DNA of 64,000 nt, from assembly GCA_030537355.1 (NCBI GenBank), contig JAUNNF010000007.1, forward strand, positions 53,971 through 117,970. Reading direction: 5' to 3'. The notes under the pieces were generated by a model. The model was given only the letters and a program-made list of their open reading frames with translations, did not search any database and had not been told where the DNA came from. Every line of letters starts with the position of its first letter. Within the stretch, counting starts at the first letter, position 1. The position numbers and the translations under genes are program-made. Of this stretch, positions 54,013 through 63,395 are shown one piece after another. This DNA comes from Coriobacteriia bacterium (GTDB taxonomy: Bacteria; Actinomycetota; Coriobacteriia; Coriobacteriales; Eggerthellaceae).

Positions 54013-55051
54013 AATTTATGCCTTTTGCATTTAACTCTTGATAAATTTTCTTTCCCAACATTTTATCAAATATCTGGTCAAATTTATCATTTAGGTTAAC
54101 ATCTGCAAAGGCTTCTGGATATAAAGTTTTACCCGTAAAATACATTTCGCAAAGACCATACTCAATGTTTGTTCCATTATTATTGAAAGGAGCTACATAG
54201 AACATAGGAATGTTGGGAAATGTATCTTTTTCTTCTGTTGTTATTTTGTCAGCGTTTGTACAGTCAAAAAACATAGCGCCTGGATTCCATGCAATGATTT
54301 GCTCCATACTAGTATCGTAGGCACCGTTAATATTTGGATTGTCGGCAACATTATCAACGTTAATATTTTGGTAAACACAATAATTTGAAATTGTGCCTGT
54401 TATGCCTTTTGAGCCTTTATAGTTAACTGCACCTCTATATATTTTTGTTCTGTTTTTGATTTTTTTAGCGCGTTCATCAAGGTCATTTTTTGTTTCTTTG
54501 AGATAATTGATAGTTTTGTCAACTTCAGTCGTTTTGCCAACAATTTGTCCTGCAATTTTGATTGAATTGTAAACTTTGTCTGAAAAGATTTCATCCTGGA
54601 AATATATACCAACAACAGGTATATTTGTATCTTCTTGGAGTTTGTTACACTCATCCTCGCTTCTAGTTGACAAAATTACATCAGGTTTAAGTTGTAGTAA
54701 CTGTTCTTTGTTAACAGTTGTTGAATTTAGATGATTACCATTATTAGTTGTAGGTAAGTTAGCGAGTTTGTCCTTGTATGCAATAGTATAAGGACGAGAA
54801 ATGTTCTCTTTGTCAGCGTCCGTAACTGCAACGAGTTTATCAACGATGTCTGCGTATGCACAAATTCTGGTGGCACTACCTACTGTAGCAATACACTCTA
54901 CTTTTGGAGGGATGTCTACTTTCCTTTCGTAGATGTCAGTAATTGTTTGGTGAGGAACTCCTGTGGAGTTCTTACTTTGTTGTGCGCATCCCGTAACTGC
55001 AATGAACAATACTGTGGAAATTAAGATGATAGATATTAGTTTTGCTTTCAT
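53996..55051 (-). CDS. Iron/B12-type ABC substrate-binding lipoprotein
   Basis: 351 aa. Lipobox VTGC with C22, then the two-lobed class III binding fold (VECIATVGSATRICAYADIVDKL, LKPDVILSTRSE, linker helix). First gene of the operon with the permease, ATPase and methyltransferase. The ligand (siderophore, heme, cobalamin) is not predictable. Confidence 0.9.
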   Translation of the reverse strand: MKAKLISIILISTVLFIAVTGCAQQSKNSTGVPHQTITDIYERKVDIPPKVECIATVGSATRICAYADIVDKLVAVTDADKENISRPYTIAYKDKLANLPTTNNGNHLNSTTVNKEQLLQLKPDVILSTRSEDECNKLQEDTNIPVVGIYFQDEIFSDKVYNSIKIAGQIVGKTTEVDKTINYLKETKNDLDERAKKIKNRTKIYRGAVNYKGSKGITGTISNYCVYQNINVDNVADNPNINGAYDTSMEQIIAWNPGAMFFDCTNADKITTEEKDTFPNIPMFYVAPFNNNGTNIEYGLCEMYFTGKTLYPEAFADVNLNDKFDQIFDKMLGKKIYQELNAKGINFGKAN

Positions 55052-55125
55052 GTTGCCTTTCTAGTTCGTTCCTGTTTTTTTATAATAACAAAACCTGTTA
55101 AATTTTTTATTGAAAATAAATATTT

Positions 55126-55143
55126 ACATTGTATATATAATGT
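55126..55143. promoter_or_regulatory. Promoter/operator of the DinJ-YafQ locus
   Basis: ACATTGTATATATAATGT has 9-bp inverted arms with one mismatch and includes the -10 TATAAT (55136-55141). It is a likely autoregulation site. Confidence 0.5.
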
Positions 55144-55168
55144 ATTACAATTATTGTGGGAGGAAAAA

Positions 55169-55441
55169 ATGAACACATCAATATTAAACATAAGAACAGA
55201 GCCTGATATTAAAAAAGAGGCTGAAAGTATTTACAAAGAGCTTGGTATGAATATGAGTACAGCTGTTAATATTTTCTTGCGTCAGTCAATTAGGTGTAAC
55301 GGAATTCCATTTGAACTCAGACTTGATGAACCTAGTGAATCTACTATTGAAGCAATCGAAGAAGCTGAGAGCTTATTACATAATCCTAAAACTCCTAGAT
55401 ACTCAAGCATGAAGGATTTAAAGGCTGCATTGGAGAATTAA
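55169..55441 (+). CDS. dinJ: DinJ/RelB family antitoxin
   Basis: 90 aa from the ATG at 55169 (SD GGAGG). Ribbon-helix-helix start (TSILNIRTEPDIKKEAESIY, then MNMSTAVNIFLRQ) with the GIPFELR motif and an acidic helical tail. Stop overlaps the toxin start (TAATG). Confidence 0.9.
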   Translation: MNTSILNIRTEPDIKKEAESIYKELGMNMSTAVNIFLRQSIRCNGIPFELRLDEPSESTIEAIEEAESLLHNPKTPRYSSMKDLKAALEN

Positions 55442-55719
55442 TGCTTGATATAATATTTACTTCTCAGTTCAAAAAAGATCTAAAAAAAGCTAAAAGACAA
55501 GGCAGGAATATTGATTTATTATATGATGTTATAAATAAATTAGCCAATGAAAAACAACTTAATAAAAAGTTTAGAGATCATGCTTTATCTGGAAAATATG
55601 AAGGCTATAGAGATTGTCATATAGAATTTGATTGGGTTTTAGTATATAAAATAGAATCAAGTGAATTGGTTTTACTATTAGCAAGAATAGGTTCACATTC
55701 TGAAGTGCTAGATTTATAA
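55441..55719 (+). CDS. yafQ: YafQ family mRNA interferase toxin
   Basis: 92 aa RelE-fold ribosome-dependent nuclease: TSQFKKDLKKAKRQGRN, HALSGKYEGYRDCHIEFDW, VLVYKIE and the C-terminal RIGSHSEVLDL. Key basic/His residues kept. Directly coupled to DinJ. Confidence 0.9.
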   Translation: MLDIIFTSQFKKDLKKAKRQGRNIDLLYDVINKLANEKQLNKKFRDHALSGKYEGYRDCHIEFDWVLVYKIESSELVLLLARIGSHSEVLDL

Positions 55720-55730
55720 AAGGAGGAAAA

Positions 55731-55910
55731 ATGTCAGACAATAGAGATTCGAAGAAAAAATTGCTTATGAGTTTTCCGATTGTTATTGTTTGCTTAATAA
55801 TTTATTTGATTTTGGGTTTTTGCTGTAATTTGTGGTATCTTGGGTGGATTGTGTTTTTGATTATTCCAGTTTATTATTGGACTGTAAATTATATTTATAG
55901 AGATAAATAG
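55731..55910 (+). CDS. Small two-helix membrane protein
   Basis: 59 aa, start ATG with a very strong SD (AAAAGGAGG) 11 nt after yafQ. A charged N-terminus (MSDNRDSKKK) is followed by two hydrophobic segments (LLMSFPIVIVCLIIYLILG and WIVFLIIPVYYW) and YRDK. No family recognised. Its stop overlaps the ispG GTG (TAGTG). It may belong to the ispG operon or to the toxin locus. Confidence 0.65.
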   Translation: MSDNRDSKKKLLMSFPIVIVCLIIYLILGFCCNLWYLGWIVFLIIPVYYWTVNYIYRDK

Positions 55911-56962
55911 TGAAGCGAGATTACACACATCAAATAATGGTAGGTAGCGTTCCAATGGGAGGAGGCACTCCTGTTGTTGTACAGTCTATGCTTAACGCTC
56001 CAGCTGAGGATGCTAAAGCAAATCTAGAACAGATTAAACGTTTTGAGCAAGCTGGTTGTGAAGTTATTAGGATGACCGTTTTAAACAGAGCATGTGTTCC
56101 AGCTTTCGCTGAAGTTTGTGAGAAGTCTTCATTACCAGTTGTTGGTGATATTCATTATAAAGCTGACTTGGCCATTGCTGCTATTGAGAATGGAGCTGCT
56201 AAAATTCGTGTTAATCCTGGCAACTTAGGTGGATTGCCTAAAACTGATGCTGTAATAGATACTGCTAAAAAATATGGTGTACCAATTCGCATTGGTGTTA
56301 ATGCTGGGTCGCTTGATGATAAATTGAAACAAAGAGAAGATTTAACTTTAGCGGAGAAACTTGTTTGTTCAGCTAAAGAATATGTTGAGTATTTTTACGC
56401 TCAAGATTTCTATGATATTGTAGTTTCCACTAAAGCTCATGATGTTATGACATGTGTACAAGCCTATAGGTTACTCGCTGAAGAGATGCCCGAAGTACCA
56501 CTTCATTTAGGTATTACGGAAGCAGGAACGGCAATGCAAGGTGCGATTAAGTCAGCTGCTGGCCTTGGTATTTTGCTTGAAGAAGGTATAGGGGACACAA
56601 TACGTATTTCGCTTACCGATGATCCCGTGAAAGAAGTTACAGCATGTTGGCAGTTGCTGTCAGCTTTAGATTTAAGACGTCGTGGACCTGAAATCATAAG
56701 CTGTCCAACATGTGGTAGAACAAAGGTGGACTTAATTAGTCTTGCTAAAAAAGTGGAAGAAAAGATTGCTGATAATCCAAAACCGCTTAAGGTTGCCGTT
56801 ATGGGATGTATCGTTAATGGTCCTGGTGAGGCAGCGGACGCAGACATTGGTGTTGCATGTGGAAGTGGTAGTGGTGCTGTGTTTGTTCATGGAAAAGTTA
56901 TCAGGCGAGTACCAGAAAGTGATATAGTAGATGCTTTGATTGAGGAGATGGATAAATTATGA
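55910..56962 (+). CDS. ispG: 4-hydroxy-3-methylbut-2-en-1-yl diphosphate synthase
   Basis: Penultimate step of the MEP isoprenoid pathway; [4Fe-4S] enzyme. 350 aa from GTG 55910. TIM barrel start GGTPVVVQSMLNAPAED, GDIHYKADLAI, and the cluster domain with CPTCGRTK and GCIVNGPGEAADADIG. Stop overlaps proS by 4 nt. The presence of ispG means isoprenoids are made by the MEP route. Confidence 0.95.
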   Translation: MKRDYTHQIMVGSVPMGGGTPVVVQSMLNAPAEDAKANLEQIKRFEQAGCEVIRMTVLNRACVPAFAEVCEKSSLPVVGDIHYKADLAIAAIENGAAKIRVNPGNLGGLPKTDAVIDTAKKYGVPIRIGVNAGSLDDKLKQREDLTLAEKLVCSAKEYVEYFYAQDFYDIVVSTKAHDVMTCVQAYRLLAEEMPEVPLHLGITEAGTAMQGAIKSAAGLGILLEEGIGDTIRISLTDDPVKEVTACWQLLSALDLRRRGPEIISCPTCGRTKVDLISLAKKVEEKIADNPKPLKVAVMGCIVNGPGEAADADIGVACGSGSGAVFVHGKVIRRVPESDIVDALIEEMDKL

Positions 56963-58209
56963 TTAAAATGAGTCAATTATATGCACCAACGCTTAAGGAA
57001 GTTCCAGCTGAGGCTGAAATTCCTAGTCATAAGTATATGCTTCGTGCAGGTATGATCAGAAAATGCGCTAGTGGTGTTTATTCATTTTTGCCATTAGCTA
57101 AACTTGTTATGAATAAAGTTGAAAATATTATTCGCGAGGAAATGAATGCTACGGGTGCTCAAGAAATATTAATGCCAGTTATGCAGCCTGCTGAGCTTTG
57201 GCATAGAAGTGGACGCTGGGATGATTATGGTCCTGAGCTTATGCGCTTGAAAGACCGTCATGAACGAGATTTTTGTTTAGGACCAACTCATGAAGAAGTA
57301 ATTACATCTCTTGTTGAGAACGAACTTAAGAGTTACAAACAGCTTCCTACAACTTTGTATCAGATTCAAGTTAAGTTTAGGGATGAAATTCGTCCTCGTT
57401 TTGGACTCATGCGTGGACGTGAGTTTATGATGAAAGATGCTTATAGTTTTCATACAAGTGAGGAATCCTTAGATGAGACTTACTCTGTTATGATGGATGC
57501 TTACAGACGTGTTTGTAAACGTTGCGGTCTTGAGTTTACCGAAGTTGATGCAGATAATGGTCAGATTGGCGGTAGTGAGTCGTGCGAATTTATGGCACTC
57601 GCTGATTCTGGTGAGGCCGAGATTGCATATTGCGATTGTGGCTGGGCTGCTGATGCTGAGATGTTGGAAGGCGAGTATGTTTGTCCTAAATGTGGTAAAA
57701 AATGTAAGACCACTCGAGGCATTGAAGTTGGCCAAGTATTTAAGCTTGGTACAAAATATTCAGAAAGCATGAATATTAATTATACCGGCGAAGACGGTAA
57801 AGAACATCCATTTGTTATGGGTTGTTATGGAATTGGAGTCACACGTATGATGGCTGCTGCAATTGAGCAGTGGAATGACGAGAACGGCATTATGTGGGAT
57901 CCACAAATTGCTCCAGCTCATGTTGTTATAATTCCACTTACTGAAACAGATGTAACTGATAAGTTGGTTTCCGATCTTGAGGCATATGGCATAGAAGTTT
58001 GTATCGATGATAGAGATGAACGACCAGGTTTTAAGTTTAAGGATGCAGATTTAATTGGTTGGCCATATCAGATTACGATAGGCAAACGCAGTTTAGAAAA
58101 CAATTGCGTTGAATTTAGGGATAGACGTGAGTCTGATAAAAAAGAAATTTCAATTGATAAAATTGTGGACGTGGTAGTAAATGAAGTACAAAGCCATATT
58201 ATTCGATAA
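56959..58209 (+). CDS. proS: Proline--tRNA ligase with editing domain replaced by a Cys-rich insert
   Basis: Charges tRNA(Pro). 416 aa, well short of the usual bacterial 565-570. Class II motifs are complete (FRDEIRPRFGLMRGREFMMKD; GCYGIGVTRMMAAA; anticodon domain at the end). The 180-residue INS editing domain is absent. In its place after SCEFMALAD come about 45 residues with C-x-C (YCDCG) and C-x2-C-x3-C (VCPKCGKKC), probably a zinc ribbon. Cleavage of Ala-tRNA(Pro) would need a separate protein. Confidence 0.93.
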   Translation: MIKMSQLYAPTLKEVPAEAEIPSHKYMLRAGMIRKCASGVYSFLPLAKLVMNKVENIIREEMNATGAQEILMPVMQPAELWHRSGRWDDYGPELMRLKDRHERDFCLGPTHEEVITSLVENELKSYKQLPTTLYQIQVKFRDEIRPRFGLMRGREFMMKDAYSFHTSEESLDETYSVMMDAYRRVCKRCGLEFTEVDADNGQIGGSESCEFMALADSGEAEIAYCDCGWAADAEMLEGEYVCPKCGKKCKTTRGIEVGQVFKLGTKYSESMNINYTGEDGKEHPFVMGCYGIGVTRMMAAAIEQWNDENGIMWDPQIAPAHVVIIPLTETDVTDKLVSDLEAYGIEVCIDDRDERPGFKFKDADLIGWPYQITIGKRSLENNCVEFRDRRESDKKEISIDKIVDVVVNEVQSHIIR

Positions 58210-58822
58210 CGACGGTACAATAGTAGATACTGAACGTGCGATTTGTGATTCTTTTTCGCATGCCATGAAAGAAATATTAGGTGTAGAGAATCCTGATTTA
58301 AACGAGTATAAAAAGCTTATAGGTCTTACACTATATGATCAGTTTGCGCATTACTCTGACGACAAAGATACAATTGAAGCTTTGTTTAAGTCATATAGAG
58401 CGCATAATCATAAAACATTGGATGATAAAATTTCTGTTTTTCCAGGTCTGAAAGAAGTATTAGAAAAACTTTATAATCAAGGTAATTTTCTTGGTATTGT
58501 TACATCAAAACGCCATGACATGTGTATTCACGGTCTTGAACTCTTAGAGATTGATAAATATTTTAGTTACATTCAAGGCATGGATGACTATGATGTTCAC
58601 AAGCCTGATCCAGAAGCACTCAGCTATCCTTGTAGAAAATTAGGCTTTGATCCAAAAGATGTGTTATATGTTGGCGATAGTCAATATGATATTAAATCCG
58701 GAAATGGAGCTGGATGTGATACAGCTGCTGTCCTTTGGGGTGTTTCAGACATTGAAACATTGTCTGCACAGAATCCAAATTATTTTTGCGAGAAGCCAGC
58801 AGATTTACTCAAATATTGTTAA
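58181..58822 (+). CDS. HAD-family hydrolase, phosphoglycolate phosphatase-like
   Basis: 213 aa. Nucleophile motif FDNDGTIVD (D9, D11), TSKR (motif II), DPKDVLYVGDSQYDI (motif IV). Helical cap of the Gph/PGMB type. It overlaps the end of proS by 29 nt. Substrate unknown. Confidence 0.88.
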   Translation: MKYKAILFDNDGTIVDTERAICDSFSHAMKEILGVENPDLNEYKKLIGLTLYDQFAHYSDDKDTIEALFKSYRAHNHKTLDDKISVFPGLKEVLEKLYNQGNFLGIVTSKRHDMCIHGLELLEIDKYFSYIQGMDDYDVHKPDPEALSYPCRKLGFDPKDVLYVGDSQYDIKSGNGAGCDTAAVLWGVSDIETLSAQNPNYFCEKPADLLKYC

Positions 58823-58830
58823 ATTTATTG

Positions 58831-58836
58831 TATAAT
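58831..58836 (+). promoter_or_regulatory. -10 box before the Asp23 gene
   Basis: TATAAT, 10 nt before the ATG; no SD, so the leader is a few bases at most. Confidence 0.5.
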
Positions 58837-58846
58837 AAAATAATAT

Positions 58847-59200
58847 ATGGCAGATATAAAGAAAATAGATGGTAAACTTGTTATTTCATCTGAAGTTTTT
58901 GAGGATATAGCGTTAAAAGCTGCATCTAATTGCTATGGTGTTGTAGGAATTTCTGGCCCTGCTGGAGTTACATTATTATCTTTAATTCTTCCCAAAATTT
59001 TTCAGCATAAAGGTGTTATTGTTACTCAGAATGATGATGGGCTAGTAATTGATGTTTATGTTATTTTAGAGTACGGTACAAATGTAAGTGTAGTTTGTAA
59101 GAACTTGTCTGACAATGTTCGTTATCAGGTTGGAAAGTTTTGTGATATTAAAATCGACTCCGTAAATGTACATGTTAAAGGAATGCGTAGGAGCAGATAG
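58847..59200 (+). CDS. Asp23/Gls24 family protein
   Basis: 117 aa, membrane-associated envelope-stress family. GKLVISSEVFEDIALKAA at the N-terminus and GTNVSVVCKNLSDNVRYQV are characteristic. It is paired with yloV, its usual partner, 2 nt away. Confidence 0.9.
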   Translation: MADIKKIDGKLVISSEVFEDIALKAASNCYGVVGISGPAGVTLLSLILPKIFQHKGVIVTQNDDGLVIDVYVILEYGTNVSVVCKNLSDNVRYQVGKFCDIKIDSVNVHVKGMRRSR

Positions 59201-59202
59201 AT

Positions 59203-60828
59203 ATGAGCAACCAGCATTTTTCAAGAAAACCTTTTTTAATCGCTTTAATGCACGGATCTGAACTTTTAAGCGAACATAAAGAAGACGTTAATAAATTAAA
59301 TGTATTTCCTGTGCCTGATGGAGATACTGGTACTAACATGTCTCTCACTCTTGAAAGTGTTGTTGACCATGTTAAAAAATTACAACCTGATGCAAGTGTT
59401 TCAGACATAAGGCGAGCAGTAACTACTGGCGCATTAATGGGTGCTAGAGGTAATTCTGGTGTTATAACTTCGCAAATCCTACGAGGGCTTTGCGAAGGTT
59501 TAGAAGATCACGAACTTTTAGATACTCAAGGTATTGCTAAAGCATTTACTCGTGCAGAAGAGGTTGCATTTGCTGCTGTTAGAAAACCTGTTGAAGGTAC
59601 AATTTTGACAGTGTTGCGCGATAGTGCTAAAGCAGCTAGATATGCATATAAGAAAAAGTATGAACTTATTGATTGTGTTACCTATATTTCAAAAAAAGCT
59701 CATGAATCTGTTGAGAACACACCTAATTTGTTACCTGTTCTTAAAGAAAATAATGTAGTTGATGCTGGTGGATATGGGCTTGCTATTTTTATTGAAGGCG
59801 TAGCTTCTAGCCTAACAGGTAAATTGGGGTCTCTTTCAGAGGAACTTGAAACAAAGGTCTATCAACCAAAAGTTGAAATTGAGCAGATAAATGATTGGGC
59901 TGGTTCTAAGTATAGATATTGTAACGAATTTTTGGTTGATTCAGATAAGCTTAACTCTGAAGATACTTTAGAGTTTTTAGCTTCTATTGGTGATTGTGAA
60001 TTATGTGTAGGGGCTGCTCCTAAGTTTAAAGTACATGTTCACTCAGATAATCCTGATAAAGTACTTGCTTACTTTGTTAAGATTGGTCAAATCTCTGAAG
60101 TTTTTATTCATAATATGCAACTACAAAGCGAAGAGCGTACAGAAAAGCTTGATGAAGAACATCCTCATAAGAAAACTGCAGTTGTTGCTGTAGCTGTTGG
60201 TGAGGGTAATGTTGAGATTTTAAAGAGTTTGGGTGTTGATGTAGTTGTAAGTGGTGGCCAGACAATGAATCCCTCCACTAAGGATTTAGCTGATGCCGCA
60301 GTACGTGCCAATGCTGATAATATTATTTTCTTACCTAACAACAAAAATATTATTATGAGTGCTAAGTCGGCTTGCGATGTGATAGAAGCTAATGGAGCTG
60401 TTGTAGAGACTCGTGATTTGCCTAGTGCTTTTGCTGCTATGATGGTTTATGATGAGGATGCTGGATTGGACGATAATGTTGAAGAGATGACTGATAGTTT
60501 TGAAGATTTAACTTGTGGTGAAGTTACTTTTGCTATTAAGGATTCTAAGGATGTAGATGACAACCCAATTTATGAGGGCGATTGTATTGGAATTGTAAAT
60601 GGTGATATATTGTCTGTTGGTAAGGATGTTGAGAAAGTTGTAATGGACTTGCTCAAGAAAACTGAAGCTGACGATAAAGACATGCTTACAGTTTTAGCTG
60701 GAAGCGATTTTGATGAGTCTCGCTTAAATAAACTTGTCAAGAAAATAGAAAAGAAATACGAGGATCTAGAAATTGATAGCCACTTAGGTGGTCAAGGATT
60801 ATATCCAATAATTTTCTCTGTGGAGTAA
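59203..60828 (+). CDS. fakA: DAK2 domain fatty acid kinase / YloV-type protein
   Basis: ATP-dependent kinase of FakA type, which phosphorylates fatty acids bound to a FakB (DegV) protein. DAK2 domain (1-200) with NVFPVPDGDTGTNMSLTLE and GARGNSGVITSQILRG, then DegV-like and C-terminal domains to 541 aa. Stop is 4 nt from recG. FakB is not in the window. Confidence 0.9.
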   Translation: MSNQHFSRKPFLIALMHGSELLSEHKEDVNKLNVFPVPDGDTGTNMSLTLESVVDHVKKLQPDASVSDIRRAVTTGALMGARGNSGVITSQILRGLCEGLEDHELLDTQGIAKAFTRAEEVAFAAVRKPVEGTILTVLRDSAKAARYAYKKKYELIDCVTYISKKAHESVENTPNLLPVLKENNVVDAGGYGLAIFIEGVASSLTGKLGSLSEELETKVYQPKVEIEQINDWAGSKYRYCNEFLVDSDKLNSEDTLEFLASIGDCELCVGAAPKFKVHVHSDNPDKVLAYFVKIGQISEVFIHNMQLQSEERTEKLDEEHPHKKTAVVAVAVGEGNVEILKSLGVDVVVSGGQTMNPSTKDLADAAVRANADNIIFLPNNKNIIMSAKSACDVIEANGAVVETRDLPSAFAAMMVYDEDAGLDDNVEEMTDSFEDLTCGEVTFAIKDSKDVDDNPIYEGDCIGIVNGDILSVGKDVEKVVMDLLKKTEADDKDMLTVLAGSDFDESRLNKLVKKIEKKYEDLEIDSHLGGQGLYPIIFSVE

Positions 60829-60832
60829 CAGA

Positions 60833-62938
60833 GTGAATTCGATAAATTTACGTTTGAATGATTCTGTTAATCATGTATCACAGGTTAGTGATACTAGAGC
60901 AAAAGCCTTAAATAAACTTAATATTTTTACAGTTAGAGATTTAATTAATCATTTTCCTCGAAATTATCTAGATTTAACTAAGGTTGTAAAAATAGGTAAT
61001 GCGGCTTCTGGGAATACTTATACTATTTCTGCCACTGTTCATAAAATTGAAGAAAAAGAACCTAAACCAGGCATGCGTTTAATTGAGATTACTCTTGTTG
61101 ACGATAGCGGCACGTTAATTGTTACCATGTTTAGGCAAGCGTGGTTAAAAAAAATCTTAAAAGTTGATTATCAAGTTGCAGTAGCTGGAAAACTTGAGTT
61201 TAAATTTGGTTTTAAGAGAATGACCAACCCTCACTTGGAAATTTTGTCAAACAATAAAGATGTATCAGATATTGCTAAAATAGTTCCTGTGCATGGTGCT
61301 ACTGCTGGCTTAAGTGCAGCTTGGTTAAGGAGGATTATAGCTAACGCTCTTAAATATATAGATGGACTAGAGGGTTTTGTGCCAAATAAATTAGTCAAAC
61401 AGTATAGGTTGATGGATTATTACAAAGCATTGTGTAAGGTACATTTTCCTGAAACTATGAAAGATGTTATGCTAGCAAAGAGAACATTAAAATATTCGGA
61501 GATTTTACTTATACAAACATATATGATGAAATCTTCACTGAACGCATCACGTGGTTGTATGCCAATTACTCATAAAATTGATGGTCCAAAATTATCTAAA
61601 TTAATTGAAAGGTTACCTTACGATCTTACTCGTGACCAAAATTTAGCGTTATCAGAGATATCCGCCAAGATGGCTAGTGACGATATTTGTAAGCATCTTG
61701 TATTTGGAGATGTTGGTAGTGGCAAAACTGTACTTGCTGCTTGTGCTATTGCAATTTCAGCTGATAGTGGGTACCAGTCTATGATGATGGCGCCAACAGA
61801 AATTTTGGTACAGCAGCATGAAAAAACTTTTAGAGACTTTGGCATTAAATTTGATGTTTTGACATCATCTACAAAAAATAGAGATGAGATATTAGAGAAG
61901 TTTCGTAATGGCGAGATTGACCTGCTGTTAGGTACGCATGCATTACTTGAAGATGATGTTTTACCTAAAAATTTGTCACTGGTGGTTATTGACGAACAGC
62001 AACGTTTTGGTGTTGAACAACGCTCTAAGCTAATAAAGAAGTCAACACCTCTTGCATGTGATACATTATTTTTATCGGCAACACCAATTCCTCGCACGCT
62101 AGCTTTAACTTTATATGGAGATTTGAGTTTTTCATACCTTAAACAGATACCTGTTGGAACAGCTAACAGAACAACTCGTGTTTTGCATCGCGACAATTCA
62201 AGTGCTGCTTATGATACAGCCTTTGATGCTTTGGAACGAGGCGAGCAAGTGTTTGTTGTTTGTCCATTAGTAGGTGTTGACTCTCAAGAACGTGATGAAC
62301 GTGCAGGTGTTGAATACGGATTTATTTCTGTTGAAGAAGATGGTGACTTCAAGCATGATAATGTGAAAGCAGCTACTACACATGCAGCAATTTTGCAAAA
62401 TAAAGTTTTTACAAATTATGAGGTTGGGCTTTTACATGGACGCATGTCTTCTGAAGATAAAGCTCAGGTAATAAATGAATTTTCAAATGGTAAGATTGAT
62501 GTACTAGTGTGTACAACAGTAGTGGAAGTAGGAATTGATATTGCAGGTGCTACAGTTATGATTATTGAGGATGCTGATAGGTTTGGTCTTGCACAACTTC
62601 ATCAATTGCGAGGACGTGTGGGACGTTCTAGTAAACCATCAAATATTTTTCTAATTTCTAGTTCAAAAAGTAAGCCTGCAATAGAGAGATTAAGTGCAAT
62701 GGAAAAAACAAATGATGGCACAAAATTAGCTGCTTATGATTTATCTCTCAGGCATGAAGGTGATATTTTAGGAAATAGGCAACATGGGACTGGTATTTTA
62801 AAACTTATTCAAGTTGAAAAAGATAAAGCAATAATTGAAACTGCTCATAAGGATGCTGAAAATATTATTGAGACGGATCCGGAGCTTAAACTTCCAGAGC
62901 ATCGAATGCTCTCATTTGAATTATCACAGGTTTTTTAA
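60833..62938 (+). CDS. recG: ATP-dependent DNA helicase RecG
   Basis: Branch-migration helicase for stalled forks. 701 aa from GTG 60833; wedge/OB domain, Walker A FGDVGSGKTVLAA (about 292), DEQQRFG (usual DEQHRFG), SATPIPRTLALT and the TRG-type C-terminal region. Its 3' end overlaps coaD by 15 bp. Confidence 0.95.
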   Translation: MNSINLRLNDSVNHVSQVSDTRAKALNKLNIFTVRDLINHFPRNYLDLTKVVKIGNAASGNTYTISATVHKIEEKEPKPGMRLIEITLVDDSGTLIVTMFRQAWLKKILKVDYQVAVAGKLEFKFGFKRMTNPHLEILSNNKDVSDIAKIVPVHGATAGLSAAWLRRIIANALKYIDGLEGFVPNKLVKQYRLMDYYKALCKVHFPETMKDVMLAKRTLKYSEILLIQTYMMKSSLNASRGCMPITHKIDGPKLSKLIERLPYDLTRDQNLALSEISAKMASDDICKHLVFGDVGSGKTVLAACAIAISADSGYQSMMMAPTEILVQQHEKTFRDFGIKFDVLTSSTKNRDEILEKFRNGEIDLLLGTHALLEDDVLPKNLSLVVIDEQQRFGVEQRSKLIKKSTPLACDTLFLSATPIPRTLALTLYGDLSFSYLKQIPVGTANRTTRVLHRDNSSAAYDTAFDALERGEQVFVVCPLVGVDSQERDERAGVEYGFISVEEDGDFKHDNVKAATTHAAILQNKVFTNYEVGLLHGRMSSEDKAQVINEFSNGKIDVLVCTTVVEVGIDIAGATVMIIEDADRFGLAQLHQLRGRVGRSSKPSNIFLISSSKSKPAIERLSAMEKTNDGTKLAAYDLSLRHEGDILGNRQHGTGILKLIQVEKDKAIIETAHKDAENIIETDPELKLPEHRMLSFELSQVF

Positions 62939-63394
62939 AGCTTTGGCAACGCATTCGGGTACGAGCTCTTCATATTCTCCACCCATCTGAGCAAGTTCTC
63001 TAATTTGTGAAGAAGATAGGTGCATGTATTCGTGGGAAGACATCATAAATAAAGTTTCAAATTCGGGATATAACTTTCTGTTAAGTCCAGCCATTTGGAA
63101 TTCGTATTCAAAATCTGATACAATACGCAAGCCTTTAACAACAATATGAGCATCATTTTCCTTAGCAAAATTAACAAGAAGTCCTTCAAATGTTTTAACT
63201 TCAACATTTTTTAAATACGAGCATGAATCTTTAGCAAGTTCAGCGCGCTCCTCTAATGAGAATAATGGATTTTTACCAGCAGATTTAGCAATTGCAACTA
63301 TAACTTGATCATATAGTTTTGCTGCGCGTTCAATAATATCTAAATGACCATTTGTGATTGGGTCAAATGTTCCTGGTACAATTACTTTGTTCAT
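62924..63394 (-). CDS. coaD: Phosphopantetheine adenylyltransferase
   Basis: Penultimate CoA step. 156 aa; nucleotidyltransferase motif GTFDPITNGHLDI (8-20), KGLRIVSDFEYE and SSHEYMHLSSSQIREL. Starts 1 nt after rsmD, one operon. Confidence 0.96.
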   Translation of the reverse strand: MNKVIVPGTFDPITNGHLDIIERAAKLYDQVIVAIAKSAGKNPLFSLEERAELAKDSCSYLKNVEVKTFEGLLVNFAKENDAHIVVKGLRIVSDFEYEFQMAGLNRKLYPEFETLFMMSSHEYMHLSSSQIRELAQMGGEYEELVPECVAKALKNL

Positions 63395-63395
63395 T

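Noticed and set aside
53423..54034. 203-codon plus-strand frame opposite the FecCD permease
   Set aside because: Shadow frame; the permease on the minus strand has clear family signatures and operon overlaps.
55071..55099. Two CCTGTT direct repeats before the ABC binding protein
   Set aside because: Too short to distinguish from chance without relatives; could be a metal-regulator site.
61618..62196. 192-codon minus-strand frame in recG
   Set aside because: Lies across conserved helicase motifs of recG; not a gene.
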